From Planctomycetota bacterium (GTDB lineage: Bacteria; Planctomycetota; Phycisphaerae; Sedimentisphaerales; Anaerohalosphaeraceae): a DNA stretch of 64,000 bases. Position numbers and translations under genes: made by a program. Position 1 is the stretch's first letter; every line of letters starts with the position of its first letter. This document shows, one piece after another, positions 7,676 through 15,744 of this stretch. The notes beneath the pieces were generated by a model. It was given only the letters and a program-made list of their open reading frames with translations. It was not told the DNA's origin and did not search any database. The stretch spans positions 166,975-230,974 of the forward strand of contig JAKPDO010000028.1 of NCBI GenBank assembly GCA_029552545.1, given 5' to 3'.

Positions 7676-8839
7676 TTAAGCCGTCTTGACAAAAGGACTT
7701 AGCTGGCGAAGGCGATGAATAATCGGCCCGATTTTCTCGCCGACAAAATCGACCTCCTGCTGGGTGTTGAAACGGCTCAGACTGAACCGTACGGAGCCGT
7801 GAGCCGCCGTAAAGGGGACTCCCATCGCCCGCATCACATGAGAGGGTTCCAGAGAACCGGATGTACAGGCCGAGCCGGAACTGGCACAGATGCCGTACTG
7901 ATTGAGCATCATCAAAATCGATTCGCCTTCCACGTACTCGAAACTCACATTGAGTGTATTCGGGAGCCGATTCTGACGGTCGCCGTTGACTATCGTATCC
8001 GGACACGTCGCCAGAATTTTGGCCTCCAGGCGATCCCGAAGGGCCCGGACTCGTGTATTCTCATCCTCCATATAGGCTCCGGCTAATTCGGCGGCCTTGC
8101 CCAGACCGATGATGCCCGGCACATTTTCCGTCCCTCCCCTCCGGCCCGCTTCCTGATGCCCTCCCAGAATAAAAGGCACCAGACGAACGCCGCGGCGGAT
8201 ATAAAGAACGCCGATTCCCTTAGGCGCGTGCAGTTTATGTCCGGACAAGCTGAGCATATCAATCGTGCTGTCCTTCAGATTCAGCGGGATTTTCCCGACA
8301 GCCTGTGCCGCATCGGTGTGAAACGGCACCCCACGAGCCCGGCAAAGAGCCCCGATTCCCTCTATCGGGAAAATCACGCCGGTCTCATTGTTGGCATACA
8401 TAATCGTCACCAGGGCTGTGTTGTCATCGAGCACCTCCGCCAGCTCATCCAGACTCAGCCGTCCCTGTCGGTCAACGGACAATTCATAAATCTCATAGCC
8501 GTGCTGTTCGAGATGCCGGCAGGGACTTAAAATCGCCGGATGTTCCACACGGGTGGTAATAATTTTTCGCTTGCGCGGATAGGCTGCCAGCGTGCCGTGT
8601 ATCGCCGTATTGTCGCTTTCGGTGCCGCCGCTGGTAAAAAGAATCTCATCGGGCTGGCAGCCGAGCAGTGCAGCAATCCGCTCGCGGGCCTGCTGAATCT
8701 TCTTGGCTACTCGACCCCCGAAACTGTGCATGCTGGAGGGATTGCCGTACCATTGCTCAAAATACGGCAGCATCTCCTCGACGACAGCCGGGTCCACTTT
8801 CGTGGTGGCGTTGTTATCCATATAAATCACTGGGTCCAT
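7676..8839 (-). CDS. nifS: Cysteine desulfurase
   Basis: 387 residues of a class V aminotransferase-fold desulfurase. YMDNNATTKVDP opens the protein, SGHKLHAPKGIG carries the PLP-binding Lys, HTDAAQAVGK the PLP-contacting Asp, and ASSGSACTSGS the mobile-loop catalytic Cys. The short loop with SGSACTSG marks the group I (NifS/IscS) type. It takes sulfur from cysteine and hands it to the NifU scaffold as persulfide. A longer frame reaches 8896, but the ATG at 8839 gives the family N-terminus, has AGGAG just upstream inside the nifU end, and begins 1 base after the nifU stop, so the two are translationally coupled. It is the last gene of the cysteine/Fe-S operon. Confidence 0.95.
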   Translation of the reverse strand: MDPVIYMDNNATTKVDPAVVEEMLPYFEQWYGNPSSMHSFGGRVAKKIQQARERIAALLGCQPDEILFTSGGTESDNTAIHGTLAAYPRKRKIITTRVEHPAILSPCRHLEQHGYEIYELSVDRQGRLSLDELAEVLDDNTALVTIMYANNETGVIFPIEGIGALCRARGVPFHTDAAQAVGKIPLNLKDSTIDMLSLSGHKLHAPKGIGVLYIRRGVRLVPFILGGHQEAGRRGGTENVPGIIGLGKAAELAGAYMEDENTRVRALRDRLEAKILATCPDTIVNGDRQNRLPNTLNVSFEYVEGESILMMLNQYGICASSGSACTSGSLEPSHVMRAMGVPFTAAHGSVRFSLSRFNTQQEVDFVGEKIGPIIHRLRQLSPFVKTA

Positions 8840-8840
8840 C

Positions 8841-9731
8841 TTAACTCTCCTGATGGTTGTGAGGCCGCTGAGCAGAATCCGTCTCTTCTTCGACAATCAA
8901 ATCCGGGCTGACATATTCGTGAAGTTTGGCCTCGACGATTTCCTTCATCGTATAATCGGCCAGTTTGCAGCTGGCGCACATTCCGCGAAACGCCACAATC
9001 ACACGGTTGCCGACTACATCAATCAATTCAATATCGCCGCCGTGAGCCCGCATGGCAGGCCGGACCTGCTCCCCAAGCACTTCCTGAATCAGCGCGATTT
9101 TCTGGATATTGGTCAGTTTTCGAGGCTGCGGCTCCGGAGCGGTGCGCAGCTGGCGAACTTTATCGCCCTGAACTTCCTCAATCAGTTTTTCAATCTGTCC
9201 TTTGCAGCCGCCGCATCCGCCGCCGGCCTTGCAGTAGTTTGTCACCTGTTCCACCGTGGTCAGATTGTTGTCCCGGACAACCCGGCGGATTTCCTCATCC
9301 GTAACACCGAAGCAGGTACAGACAATCTTTCCGCTTTTGACGGCGGGCGGAGCCCCTTTTCCCTTCGAGCGGTAATAGGCGATGGCGGCCATCAGCGCCT
9401 CATGGCCCATCACCGAACAGTGCATCTTCTGTTCCGGAAGCCCGCCCAGCCGCTCTACAATATCCTTGTTGGTGATTTTTTCCGCTTCTTCAAGCGTCAG
9501 CCCCTTGACCATTTCCGTCAAAACAGACGAAGAGGCAATCGCACTGGCGCATCCGAACGTCTGAAACTTGGCATCGGCAATCCGCCCGTCCGGGCCGAGC
9601 TTAAACGTAAACGTCAACGCATCGCCGCAGGCCAGTGAACCCACCTCGCCGATGCCGTCCGGATTTTCAATCCGACCGACATTCTTCGGATTCAGAAAGT
9701 GTTCCATTACTTTATCTGTATAATCCCACAT
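8841..9731 (-). CDS. nifU: Fe-S cluster assembly scaffold NifU, full-length three-domain form
   Basis: 296 residues in the three-domain NifU order. The N-terminal IscU-like scaffold (about 1-125) has its Cys residues in SLACGD, TFGCASAIA and KMHCSVMGHE. A central BFD-like [2Fe-2S] domain (about 133-185) has CTCFGVTDEE and CKAGGGCGGC. The C-terminal Nfu domain (about 205-285) has HGGDIELIDV and GMCASC. Nascent Fe-S clusters are built on it with sulfur from NifS and passed to client proteins. No nitrogenase genes are in view, so this is the general assembly system of an anaerobe, as in Helicobacter and other NIF-only bacteria. It lies between nadA (37-base gap) and nifS (1-base gap). Confidence 0.95.
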   Translation of the reverse strand: MWDYTDKVMEHFLNPKNVGRIENPDGIGEVGSLACGDALTFTFKLGPDGRIADAKFQTFGCASAIASSSVLTEMVKGLTLEEAEKITNKDIVERLGGLPEQKMHCSVMGHEALMAAIAYYRSKGKGAPPAVKSGKIVCTCFGVTDEEIRRVVRDNNLTTVEQVTNYCKAGGGCGGCKGQIEKLIEEVQGDKVRQLRTAPEPQPRKLTNIQKIALIQEVLGEQVRPAMRAHGGDIELIDVVGNRVIVAFRGMCASCKLADYTMKEIVEAKLHEYVSPDLIVEEETDSAQRPHNHQES

Positions 9732-9768
9732 GGCTTGAACTCCGGATTTTGAACGGCTTTGCCGGTTT

Positions 9769-10683
9769 CTATCCTTCCGGCAAAATTTCCATCATTCGTT
9801 CAAGGGCTTTTCGAGCCCTGATTGCAACCGCTTCCGGCACCTCAATTCGGTATTCCATATCCTGGAGCGACCAGAGCAGTTTTTCCAGGGTAATCTTCTT
9901 CATATTCGGACAAATCGAAAACTCGCTGACCGGAACAAATGTTTTCTCCGGATATTTCCTCCGGAGGGTATGCACAATGCCTTCCTCGGTAGCAATGAGA
10001 AACACGTCGACTTTGCTCTGCCCGGCAAATCGAATCATTCCGCCGGTACTGAGCAGCTCGTCAGCCATCCGACGGATTTCAGGTCCGCATTCCGGATGAG
10101 CCAGCACAAGGGCGTTCGGATACTGCTGCCGGGCTTTTTCAATGTCTTCCGGGCTGATTTTTAAATGAGTCGGGCAATAGCCGGGCCACAGAATCAGCGA
10201 ACGTCCGGTTCGGTCAGCGACAAATTGTCCCAAATGACGGTCCGGTATAAAAATGATCGGGCGGTCCTGCGGAAGCCGACTGACCAGCTGAACGGCATTG
10301 CTGCTGGTGCAGCAGTAATCGCTGAGGGCCTTAACATCCGCCGGCGAGTTTACATAGCAAACCACCAGCGCATCCGGATGCTTCTGCTTAAGCAGTTCCA
10401 GCTGCTGGACCGTAATCATATCCGCCATTGGACAGCCGGCCGTAATATCCGGCAACAGCACTGTCTTTTTCGGCGACAAAATGGCGGCCGTCTCCGCCAT
10501 AAACAAAACACCGCAGAAGACAATCACATCGGCCTGGGTCTTGGAGGCCTGAATGCTCAACCCCAGAGAATCCCCGACGAAATCCGCGATATCCTGAATC
10601 GGTCCCGGCTGGTAATTATGGGCCAGAATCACCGCATTTCGCTGTTTCTTGAGAGCCTGAATTTGTTCTTCAATTGTGCTCAT
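9769..10683 (-). CDS. nadA: Quinolinate synthase
   Basis: 304 residues, the compact bacterial NadA. Visible signatures are LAHNYQPGPIQDIADFVGDS near the N-terminus, FCGVLFMAETAAIL, DITAGCPMADM, CYVNSPADVKA and AHPECGPEIR. The three Cys residues in CGV, AGCPMAD and HPECG are the expected [4Fe-4S] ligands. It condenses iminoaspartate with dihydroxyacetone phosphate to quinolinate in de novo NAD synthesis. The start overlaps the last 14 bases of the serine acetyltransferase gene, so translation is probably coupled. Its cluster is oxygen-sensitive and must be rebuilt by a scaffold, which may explain why it sits directly ahead of nifU. No nadB or nadC is visible in the window. Confidence 0.95.
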   Translation of the reverse strand: MSTIEEQIQALKKQRNAVILAHNYQPGPIQDIADFVGDSLGLSIQASKTQADVIVFCGVLFMAETAAILSPKKTVLLPDITAGCPMADMITVQQLELLKQKHPDALVVCYVNSPADVKALSDYCCTSSNAVQLVSRLPQDRPIIFIPDRHLGQFVADRTGRSLILWPGYCPTHLKISPEDIEKARQQYPNALVLAHPECGPEIRRMADELLSTGGMIRFAGQSKVDVFLIATEEGIVHTLRRKYPEKTFVPVSEFSICPNMKKITLEKLLWSLQDMEYRIEVPEAVAIRARKALERMMEILPEG

Positions 10684-11635
10684 CTTTTGTGTCCATCTCG
10701 GCTTTTGGCCGGTTCCGGCTTCGTGTTACATACATCGATTCCGGCTTGGCAACCATTACGATAGTTCCCGGAGGGACAGACTCCCGAATCCATACGTTTC
10801 CGCCGATGACCGCTCCCCGGCCGATTGTAATATCTCCGAGAATCGTTGCCTCTGCATACACCGTTACATCATCTTCCAGCGTCGGATGACGTTTTCGTCC
10901 GCGTATCAGCCGTCCTCTTTCGTCTTTTGGAAAGCTTAAGGCGCCGAGTGTAACGCCCTGATACAGCTTGACATTCTCCCCGATAATTGAGGTTTCTCCA
11001 ATGACTACGCCGGTCCCATGGTCAATAAAAAAACGCTTCCCGATGGTTGCGCCGGGATGAATATCAATTCCGGTTCGGCTGTGGGCCCATTCTGAAATGA
11101 TGCGGGGAATCAGCGGAATCTGCATTTGGTACAGTTCGTGAGCAATCCGATGGGCGGAAATGGCTGTAATAAACGGATAACTAATCACAATTTCTTCAAG
11201 AGACTGTGCGGCCGGGTCCCCGTCATAGGCGGCCTGAACGTCGGTTTTCAGGATGTTCCGTATCTCCGGAAGACGGGTCAGAAGGCGGTCCGTACATTCC
11301 AGGGCCAGACGCGGACAATCGCAGGTCGGACAATCCGTCAGACGGCAGTTATGCCGCAAGGCCCGCTCAATCTGTTCCGACAGTTCACGCCGGACCGCCA
11401 GCAGCAATTCATGCACCACAGAAAAAACCGTGGGACGCTTGACGGTTCGTTTGCCGGTATAGCCGGGAAAAAGAATCTCAAACAGAAGTTCAACCACATG
11501 GATAATCCGCTCCCGAACCGGCAGATTTTTTATGTCGATAAAGTTAATACCGGAATCGTCTTCATAGGTTTTGACGATTTGTTCGGCAACTGCATCATAA
11601 TTAAAAAAAGGTTCCGCTTCCATGAGTTCGTTCAC
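10670..11635 (-). CDS. cysE: Serine O-acetyltransferase with a cysteine-rich insert
   Basis: 321 residues with an alpha-helical N-terminal domain and a C-terminal left-handed beta-helix: [40 protein letters not shown] and [12 protein letters not shown]. These carry the serine- and CoA-binding His and Asp residues of CysE. It makes O-acetylserine for CysK. The protein is longer than E. coli CysE and carries a Cys-rich patch (C-x4-C-x2-C-x-C-x6-C) about residues 93-112, unusual for the family and possibly metal- or redox-sensing. Start is GTG at 11635, overlapping the cysK stop by 4 bases (GTGA), and the end overlaps nadA by 14 bases. The tail (about residues 290-321) looks like the CysK-docking extension, but the exact C-terminal Ile is not present. 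Confidence 0.92.
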   Translation of the reverse strand: MNELMEAEPFFNYDAVAEQIVKTYEDDSGINFIDIKNLPVRERIIHVVELLFEILFPGYTGKRTVKRPTVFSVVHELLLAVRRELSEQIERALRHNCRLTDCPTCDCPRLALECTDRLLTRLPEIRNILKTDVQAAYDGDPAAQSLEEIVISYPFITAISAHRIAHELYQMQIPLIPRIISEWAHSRTGIDIHPGATIGKRFFIDHGTGVVIGETSIIGENVKLYQGVTLGALSFPKDERGRLIRGRKRHPTLEDDVTVYAEATILGDITIGRGAVIGGNVWIRESVPPGTIVMVAKPESMYVTRSRNRPKAEMDTKDEHN

Positions 11636-12558
11636 AGCTGAGCATACAAATCGGTGGAAAGATACCGTTCTCCGGTATCACACATGATAAAGACTATTGT
11701 TTTGCCGGCATTGTCCTTTTGCTTGGACAACTCGACGGCCGCATGGCACGCCGCGCCGGCACTGATGCCGCCTAAAATGCCTTCCACTCGAGCCATCATA
11801 CGTGAGGCGGCAAAGGCCTGCTCATTGGTTACCGTAATAACCTGATCATAGATTTTTGTATTCAGAACATCCGGAACAAATCCTGCTCCAATCCCCTGAA
11901 TCTTATGCGGGCCGGGCTTGCCGCCGGAAAGAACAGGGGAATCAGCCGGCTCAACGGCAATCACTCTCAAATTCGGATTTCTCTTTTTGAGCACTTCGCC
12001 GCATCCGGTAATTGTCCCGCCGGTCCCGACGCCGGATACCAGAATATCCACTTTGCCACCGGTATCCTCCCAGATTTCCTCTGCCGTCGTCCGGCGATGA
12101 ATGTCCGGGTTGGCCGGATTTTGGAACTGCTGAAGAATCAGAGAATTCGGAATTGTCTCTTTCAGGCGTTTGGCTTCCTGAATGGCTCCGGACATCCCTA
12201 AAGATGCCGGCGTCAGAACAATCTGGGCTCCGAGCATCGCCAGCAGCTTCCGACGTTCGATACTCATCGATTCCGGCATAGTCAGAATAAGTTTATAGCC
12301 GCGAGCGGCACAGACAAAAGCCAAACCAATCCCGGTATTTCCGCTGGTCGGCTCAATCAGAGTAGTGTCTTTGTTTAGAAGCCCTTTTTCCTCCGCCGCC
12401 TGAATCATCGATACGGCAATCCTGTCTTTCACGCTGTGACATGGGTTAAAAGACTCCATCTTGGCTAAAACTGTACCGTACGGCCCGACCATTCGATTTA
12501 ATCGAACAAGGGGCGTTCGACCGACTGTTTGCGTAATGTCTTCATAAATTCGGCCCAT
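11632..12558 (-). CDS. cysK: O-acetylserine sulfhydrylase (cysteine synthase A)
   Basis: 308 residues of the PLP fold [16 protein letters not shown] contains the Schiff-base Lys, [11 protein letters not shown] is the substrate loop, and VGTGGTITG binds the cofactor phosphate. It replaces the acetate of O-acetylserine with sulfide to give cysteine. A GTG at 12567 would add three residues; the ATG at 12558 is favoured because GGTAAGG lies at a suitable distance and the N-terminus [13 protein letters not shown] matches the family. It follows the Rrf2 regulator by about 24 bases and overlaps cysE by four, so it heads the biosynthetic part of the operon. Cysteine made here is the sulfur donor that NifS uses at the other end of the cluster. 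Confidence 0.95.
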   Translation of the reverse strand: MGRIYEDITQTVGRTPLVRLNRMVGPYGTVLAKMESFNPCHSVKDRIAVSMIQAAEEKGLLNKDTTLIEPTSGNTGIGLAFVCAARGYKLILTMPESMSIERRKLLAMLGAQIVLTPASLGMSGAIQEAKRLKETIPNSLILQQFQNPANPDIHRRTTAEEIWEDTGGKVDILVSGVGTGGTITGCGEVLKKRNPNLRVIAVEPADSPVLSGGKPGPHKIQGIGAGFVPDVLNTKIYDQVITVTNEQAFAASRMMARVEGILGGISAGAACHAAVELSKQKDNAGKTIVFIMCDTGERYLSTDLYAQL

Positions 12559-12582
12559 AAATTGCACCTTACCCGGCAGAAG

Positions 12583-13020
12583 TTAGATTTGGAAGTTCTT
12601 GGCGTCCTTGTCCTGGCCTGTCTGGTCGATTAAATCCTTGAGTGTTCTGGAGGCCAAAACTTTGCTGATAGCACTCTGAATCTCATTCCAGATTTGGCGC
12701 GTGGCACAATCCGTACATTGAGGTGTAAATTGAGAATGCTTCAGACAATCTACAGAGGAAATCGGGCCTTCGAGTGTAACAAAAATATCCCTTAAAAGAA
12801 TCTCCTGCGGCGGTTTAGCCAGCATATAGCCGCCCCTTGGTCCCCGAACACTTCGTACGAGACCAGCGCTTTTCAGCATAGCAATCAATTGTTCGAGGTA
12901 TTTGTTGGAAATGTCTTCTCGGTCGGCAATGGACTTAATTTGCAGAGGTCTCTTGCCGTACTCGAGGGCCAATTCGAGCATGGCCCGGATTCCATACCTT
13001 GTACGCGATGACAGCTTCAT
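12583..13020 (-). CDS. Rrf2-family transcriptional regulator (IscR/CymR-like)
   Basis: 145 residues. The N-terminal winged helix-turn-helix begins MKLSSRTRYGIRAMLELA and includes the SIADREDISNKYLEQLI recognition helix and the VRGPRGGY wing, which are Rrf2 hallmarks. Three Cys residues (C-x11-C-x2-C, about residues 93-108) match the position of the IscR Fe-S ligands, so it may sense an Fe-S cluster. The alternative is a CymR-type regulator that senses cysteine status through CysK, which is encoded next door. The ATG at 13020 has GAGGAG upstream. It is first in the rrf2-cysK-cysE-nadA-nifU-nifS series, and a candidate operator lies in its promoter, which suggests autoregulation of the whole set. 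Confidence 0.92.
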   Translation of the reverse strand: MKLSSRTRYGIRAMLELALEYGKRPLQIKSIADREDISNKYLEQLIAMLKSAGLVRSVRGPRGGYMLAKPPQEILLRDIFVTLEGPISSVDCLKHSQFTPQCTDCATRQIWNEIQSAISKVLASRTLKDLIDQTGQDKDAKNFQI

Positions 13021-13043
13021 AACAATCTCCTCTATTTCACAGT

Positions 13044-13072
13044 ATTATAGTAGTTTTATTCTATATACACAA
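13044..13072 (-). promoter_or_regulatory. Promoter and candidate Rrf2 operator of the cysteine/Fe-S operon
   Basis: On the minus strand, TTGTGT (13067-13072) and TATAAT (13044-13049) are separated by 17 bases, placing the start of transcription near 13037 and leaving a 17-base leader before the ATG at 13020. An inverted repeat TATAG-N10-CTATA (13046-13065) fills the spacer and overlaps the -10 box. A dimer bound there would block RNA polymerase. The position suits a repressor; that Rrf2 itself binds it is inference. Confidence 0.5.
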
Positions 13073-13237
13073 AAATCTTTGGTTTTGTGCGATAAAAAAA
13101 TACAATATTCTGAATTGTCCATCAAGAATTAGACCAATTACTGAAAATAATGGATATGTTTATACCATTTTTGCCTTTGCTTTCTTTTTTTGCTGTTTTC
13201 AAAATGAAATGGGTATATAAAATAAGAAGGAATTTCT

Positions 13238-14023
13238 ATGAAGAAAAAAATGAAAATCGCAACATATAATGCAAACTCCATCCGCAGCAGAATAGAACTG
13301 CTGAAGACATGGTTGGGCAAGCATAAGCCGGATATCCTTTGTATACAGGAAACCAAGGTTCAGGATGATGAATTTCCCCTCGAAGCTTTCAGAGATACCC
13401 GATATGAAGTCGTTTTTCGGGGACAAAAAAAATACAATGGAGTAGCCATTTTCAGCCGTTTTCCGCTTGAGGAAATTGAAGTTGACCTCCCCAATGACCC
13501 CGTACAGGAAGCTCGTTTTCTTAAAGCAAAGGCAGGAAAGATTATCGTTTTAAACACGTATATCCCTCAAGGACAGGAAGTCGATTCAGACAAGTTTCAG
13601 TATAAATTAGAATATTTCCGCCTATTAAAATCTTATTTTTCGTCTCGTTTTGACCCTCAAAAGGATTTCGTCCTTTGGTGCGGCGACCTAAATGCAGCCA
13701 GAGAGCCCATAGACGTATATGATCCGGAAGGATTGTGGGGGCATGTTTGTTATTGCAAAGAAGTCAAAGAGTCGTTCGAAGATGTAATGAAATGGGGATT
13801 TATCGATTTATTCCGTCAATTTCATCCTGAAGGCGGACACTATACATTCTGGGACTATCGTATCCCGAATTCCTTCCAACGAAAATTGGGTTGGCGGCTG
13901 GATTATATCTTAGCCACGGAACCTCTCGCCAAGACTTGCCGAGACTGCTGGATTGATTTGGAAGCAAGACAGGCGGAAAAACCGAGCGATCATACCTTTT
14001 TGGTTGCCGAATTCATTTTGTAA
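13238..14023 (+). CDS. xthA: Exodeoxyribonuclease III
   Basis: 261 residues of the exonuclease/endonuclease/phosphatase fold. The N-terminus KIATYNANSIRSR, the metal-binding Glu in CIQETKVQDDEFP, the WCGDLNAAREPID loop with catalytic Asp and Asn, the WRLDYIL strand, and the terminal KPSDHTFLVAEF with the catalytic His are all present. It nicks DNA at abasic sites and removes 3' blocking groups in base-excision repair. The ATG at 13238 has AAGGAA seven bases ahead, with a second in-frame ATG four codons later. It is transcribed away from the Rrf2 operon across a 217-base AT-rich divergent region. No partner gene is obvious; the following gene starts 169 bases downstream. Confidence 0.95.
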   Translation: MKKKMKIATYNANSIRSRIELLKTWLGKHKPDILCIQETKVQDDEFPLEAFRDTRYEVVFRGQKKYNGVAIFSRFPLEEIEVDLPNDPVQEARFLKAKAGKIIVLNTYIPQGQEVDSDKFQYKLEYFRLLKSYFSSRFDPQKDFVLWCGDLNAAREPIDVYDPEGLWGHVCYCKEVKESFEDVMKWGFIDLFRQFHPEGGHYTFWDYRIPNSFQRKLGWRLDYILATEPLAKTCRDCWIDLEARQAEKPSDHTFLVAEFIL

Positions 14024-14192
14024 AGACCGAAAAAACCGCCTATTGCAAGAACTGTTAAAACAGGTTATTTTGAGAGCAACCATATAAACCTGAAAAACAG
14101 TAAGACGATATAATTAGTAGTGGAAACCCAAAAACATTTTAATCAAGATTGATATTGTCTTTTTCTTGTTGAGAGACTGAAAAATAAGAAAT

Positions 14193-15737
14193 ATGATACC
14201 TCCAACAATCTCCTATGAGGAGTTTCAGCATCTAATTGCTCGGCGGTCGGGTGCTTTGTTTCGTGCATCCGGATTTTTAGTCGCCCATGGGCAAAGCCCG
14301 CAAATCCTCACCCGTCCGCTTTTGGGGGAATTGTTGTTCCAATCGACCCAGCTTGAGGAACTTCTGGACGCCTACGGTGCCCGAAACAACTCAAAATGGG
14401 AACGGTTTCGTTCGCTGATTGCCGCCATCAAGCTGTTTTCGTATGTCAGTTATGAACTTCTGCACATTCAGCACAGCATTCCGGCTTATCGCCTTCTTGA
14501 TATTGGTGAAGATTTTGAAAAACATACGGTAGATGCGATTGCCTTTACGGAATCCATTCTTGTTGAAGCCACCCGTCGACTTCTCGATGAAGCCAGAACT
14601 CTCCATCTGCCGGTCCCGGAAGTGGACTTACCGGAGGAGTATTACAGCGAAAAACTGCCGCCCGGACGGCTGCCTCATGACCTGAGCGCCCGAAAAATCG
14701 ATGCGGTTTCACAGACTATTTCTATGCTGGCCACTTCTTTCCTGAATCTGTCGGCAGAGTGCAAACAATCTCTTCCGAAGGAATCGATGAAGGCCGATGC
14801 GCAGTTATGCGATTATATCGGCCCCCTGCGAGAGGATAAACTTCGTTCTTTTGAACTTCGCTTTCACAATCTTCAGTCGCTTTATGATACCTATGTTTCC
14901 ACTACGGAAACGGAAGGGATAGACCCTGAGATTCCGGTGCTCCGAGGCCATATCAGCGTTGTGCTTCATCTGTTGAGAACCGCCAGAGACTTTGCTCATT
15001 ATATCGAACGACACGCCGGCCCTTTCCGAGTGCCCCTGCCGCCCGGCCGAAAACGTCTGGTGGAGCCGGAAGTTTTATTGCAGGTCATGCTGAATTATTC
15101 GATTCATTTTGTTGTTCAGTATCTCAGCAGTGCCGAGAATCTGTGCCGCATGATGCTTCAGCGCTATACGGAAATCGGCAGCATTGAAGTACCGGTACCG
15201 CCCTATCGCGGTTTTCATGTCCGACCGTCCACACTGATTGCCAACATTGTCCTCCATTACGGAAGCGAAGTCACAATGGAACTGGACGGCAAAACCTATG
15301 ACGCCAAGGCCCCGCTTCATTTATTCCGAGCCAATGAAGAAATCAATGCTCACAAGCGGCGGGACATTGCCAATGAAATCATTCGAATGAATCTGCTGCC
15401 GGATGCACCGCAAGAAGATGTTCCTTCACTGATCCGTTCCGTCCTGATGACTCTGTCTGAATATAATAAACTGATTATTTACGAAAAACCGCTTCATATT
15501 GAAGCGCCGAAAAACACCCAAAACGTCCCGCTGCTGAAACTGGTAATGGATGAAATTGTCCGGCTGCAGGCGGCCGGAAAAATCGACATATTTACTGATA
15601 CAAAAGTCCGCTTTATCGGGGACAAACGCGTGCTGGCGGACATCGAACGGCTGGCCAAACACGGGTACGGAGAGGATTTGTTCGGGAACAATATCCCTCT
15701 TCCGGAAGGCTTGGAATATCTTCGCTACTGCCGCTAA
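14193..15737 (+). CDS. Protein with embedded HPr-like phosphocarrier domain, function unknown
   Basis: 514 residues, largely alpha-helical over about 1-320, with no signal peptide. Residues about 332-390 resemble HPr: YRGFHVRPSTLIANIVLHYG, then SEVTMELDGKTYDAKAPLHLF. This aligns with the GxHxRP active-site region of HPr, so His342 would be the phospho-acceptor. The Ser46 region of HPr (KSIMGLMSL) is not conserved, so regulation by HPr kinase as in Firmicutes is doubtful. A short C-terminal helical part follows. No PTS enzyme I or EII is in the window. A DUF4914-like P-loop protein that could be a PEPCK/HPrK-type enzyme lies 19 kb away, but nothing links the two directly. The rest of the protein is not recognised. 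The ATG at 14193 is preceded by an AT-rich 169-base gap with no strong ribosome site. Confidence 0.72.
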   Translation: MIPPTISYEEFQHLIARRSGALFRASGFLVAHGQSPQILTRPLLGELLFQSTQLEELLDAYGARNNSKWERFRSLIAAIKLFSYVSYELLHIQHSIPAYRLLDIGEDFEKHTVDAIAFTESILVEATRRLLDEARTLHLPVPEVDLPEEYYSEKLPPGRLPHDLSARKIDAVSQTISMLATSFLNLSAECKQSLPKESMKADAQLCDYIGPLREDKLRSFELRFHNLQSLYDTYVSTTETEGIDPEIPVLRGHISVVLHLLRTARDFAHYIERHAGPFRVPLPPGRKRLVEPEVLLQVMLNYSIHFVVQYLSSAENLCRMMLQRYTEIGSIEVPVPPYRGFHVRPSTLIANIVLHYGSEVTMELDGKTYDAKAPLHLFRANEEINAHKRRDIANEIIRMNLLPDAPQEDVPSLIRSVLMTLSEYNKLIIYEKPLHIEAPKNTQNVPLLKLVMDEIVRLQAAGKIDIFTDTKVRFIGDKRVLADIERLAKHGYGEDLFGNNIPLPEGLEYLRYCR

Positions 15738-15744
15738 AAAGGCT

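Noticed and set aside
8841..9731. nifU/nifS as evidence of nitrogen fixation
   Set aside because: No nitrogenase structural genes are present; NIF-type assembly is common in non-fixing anaerobes.
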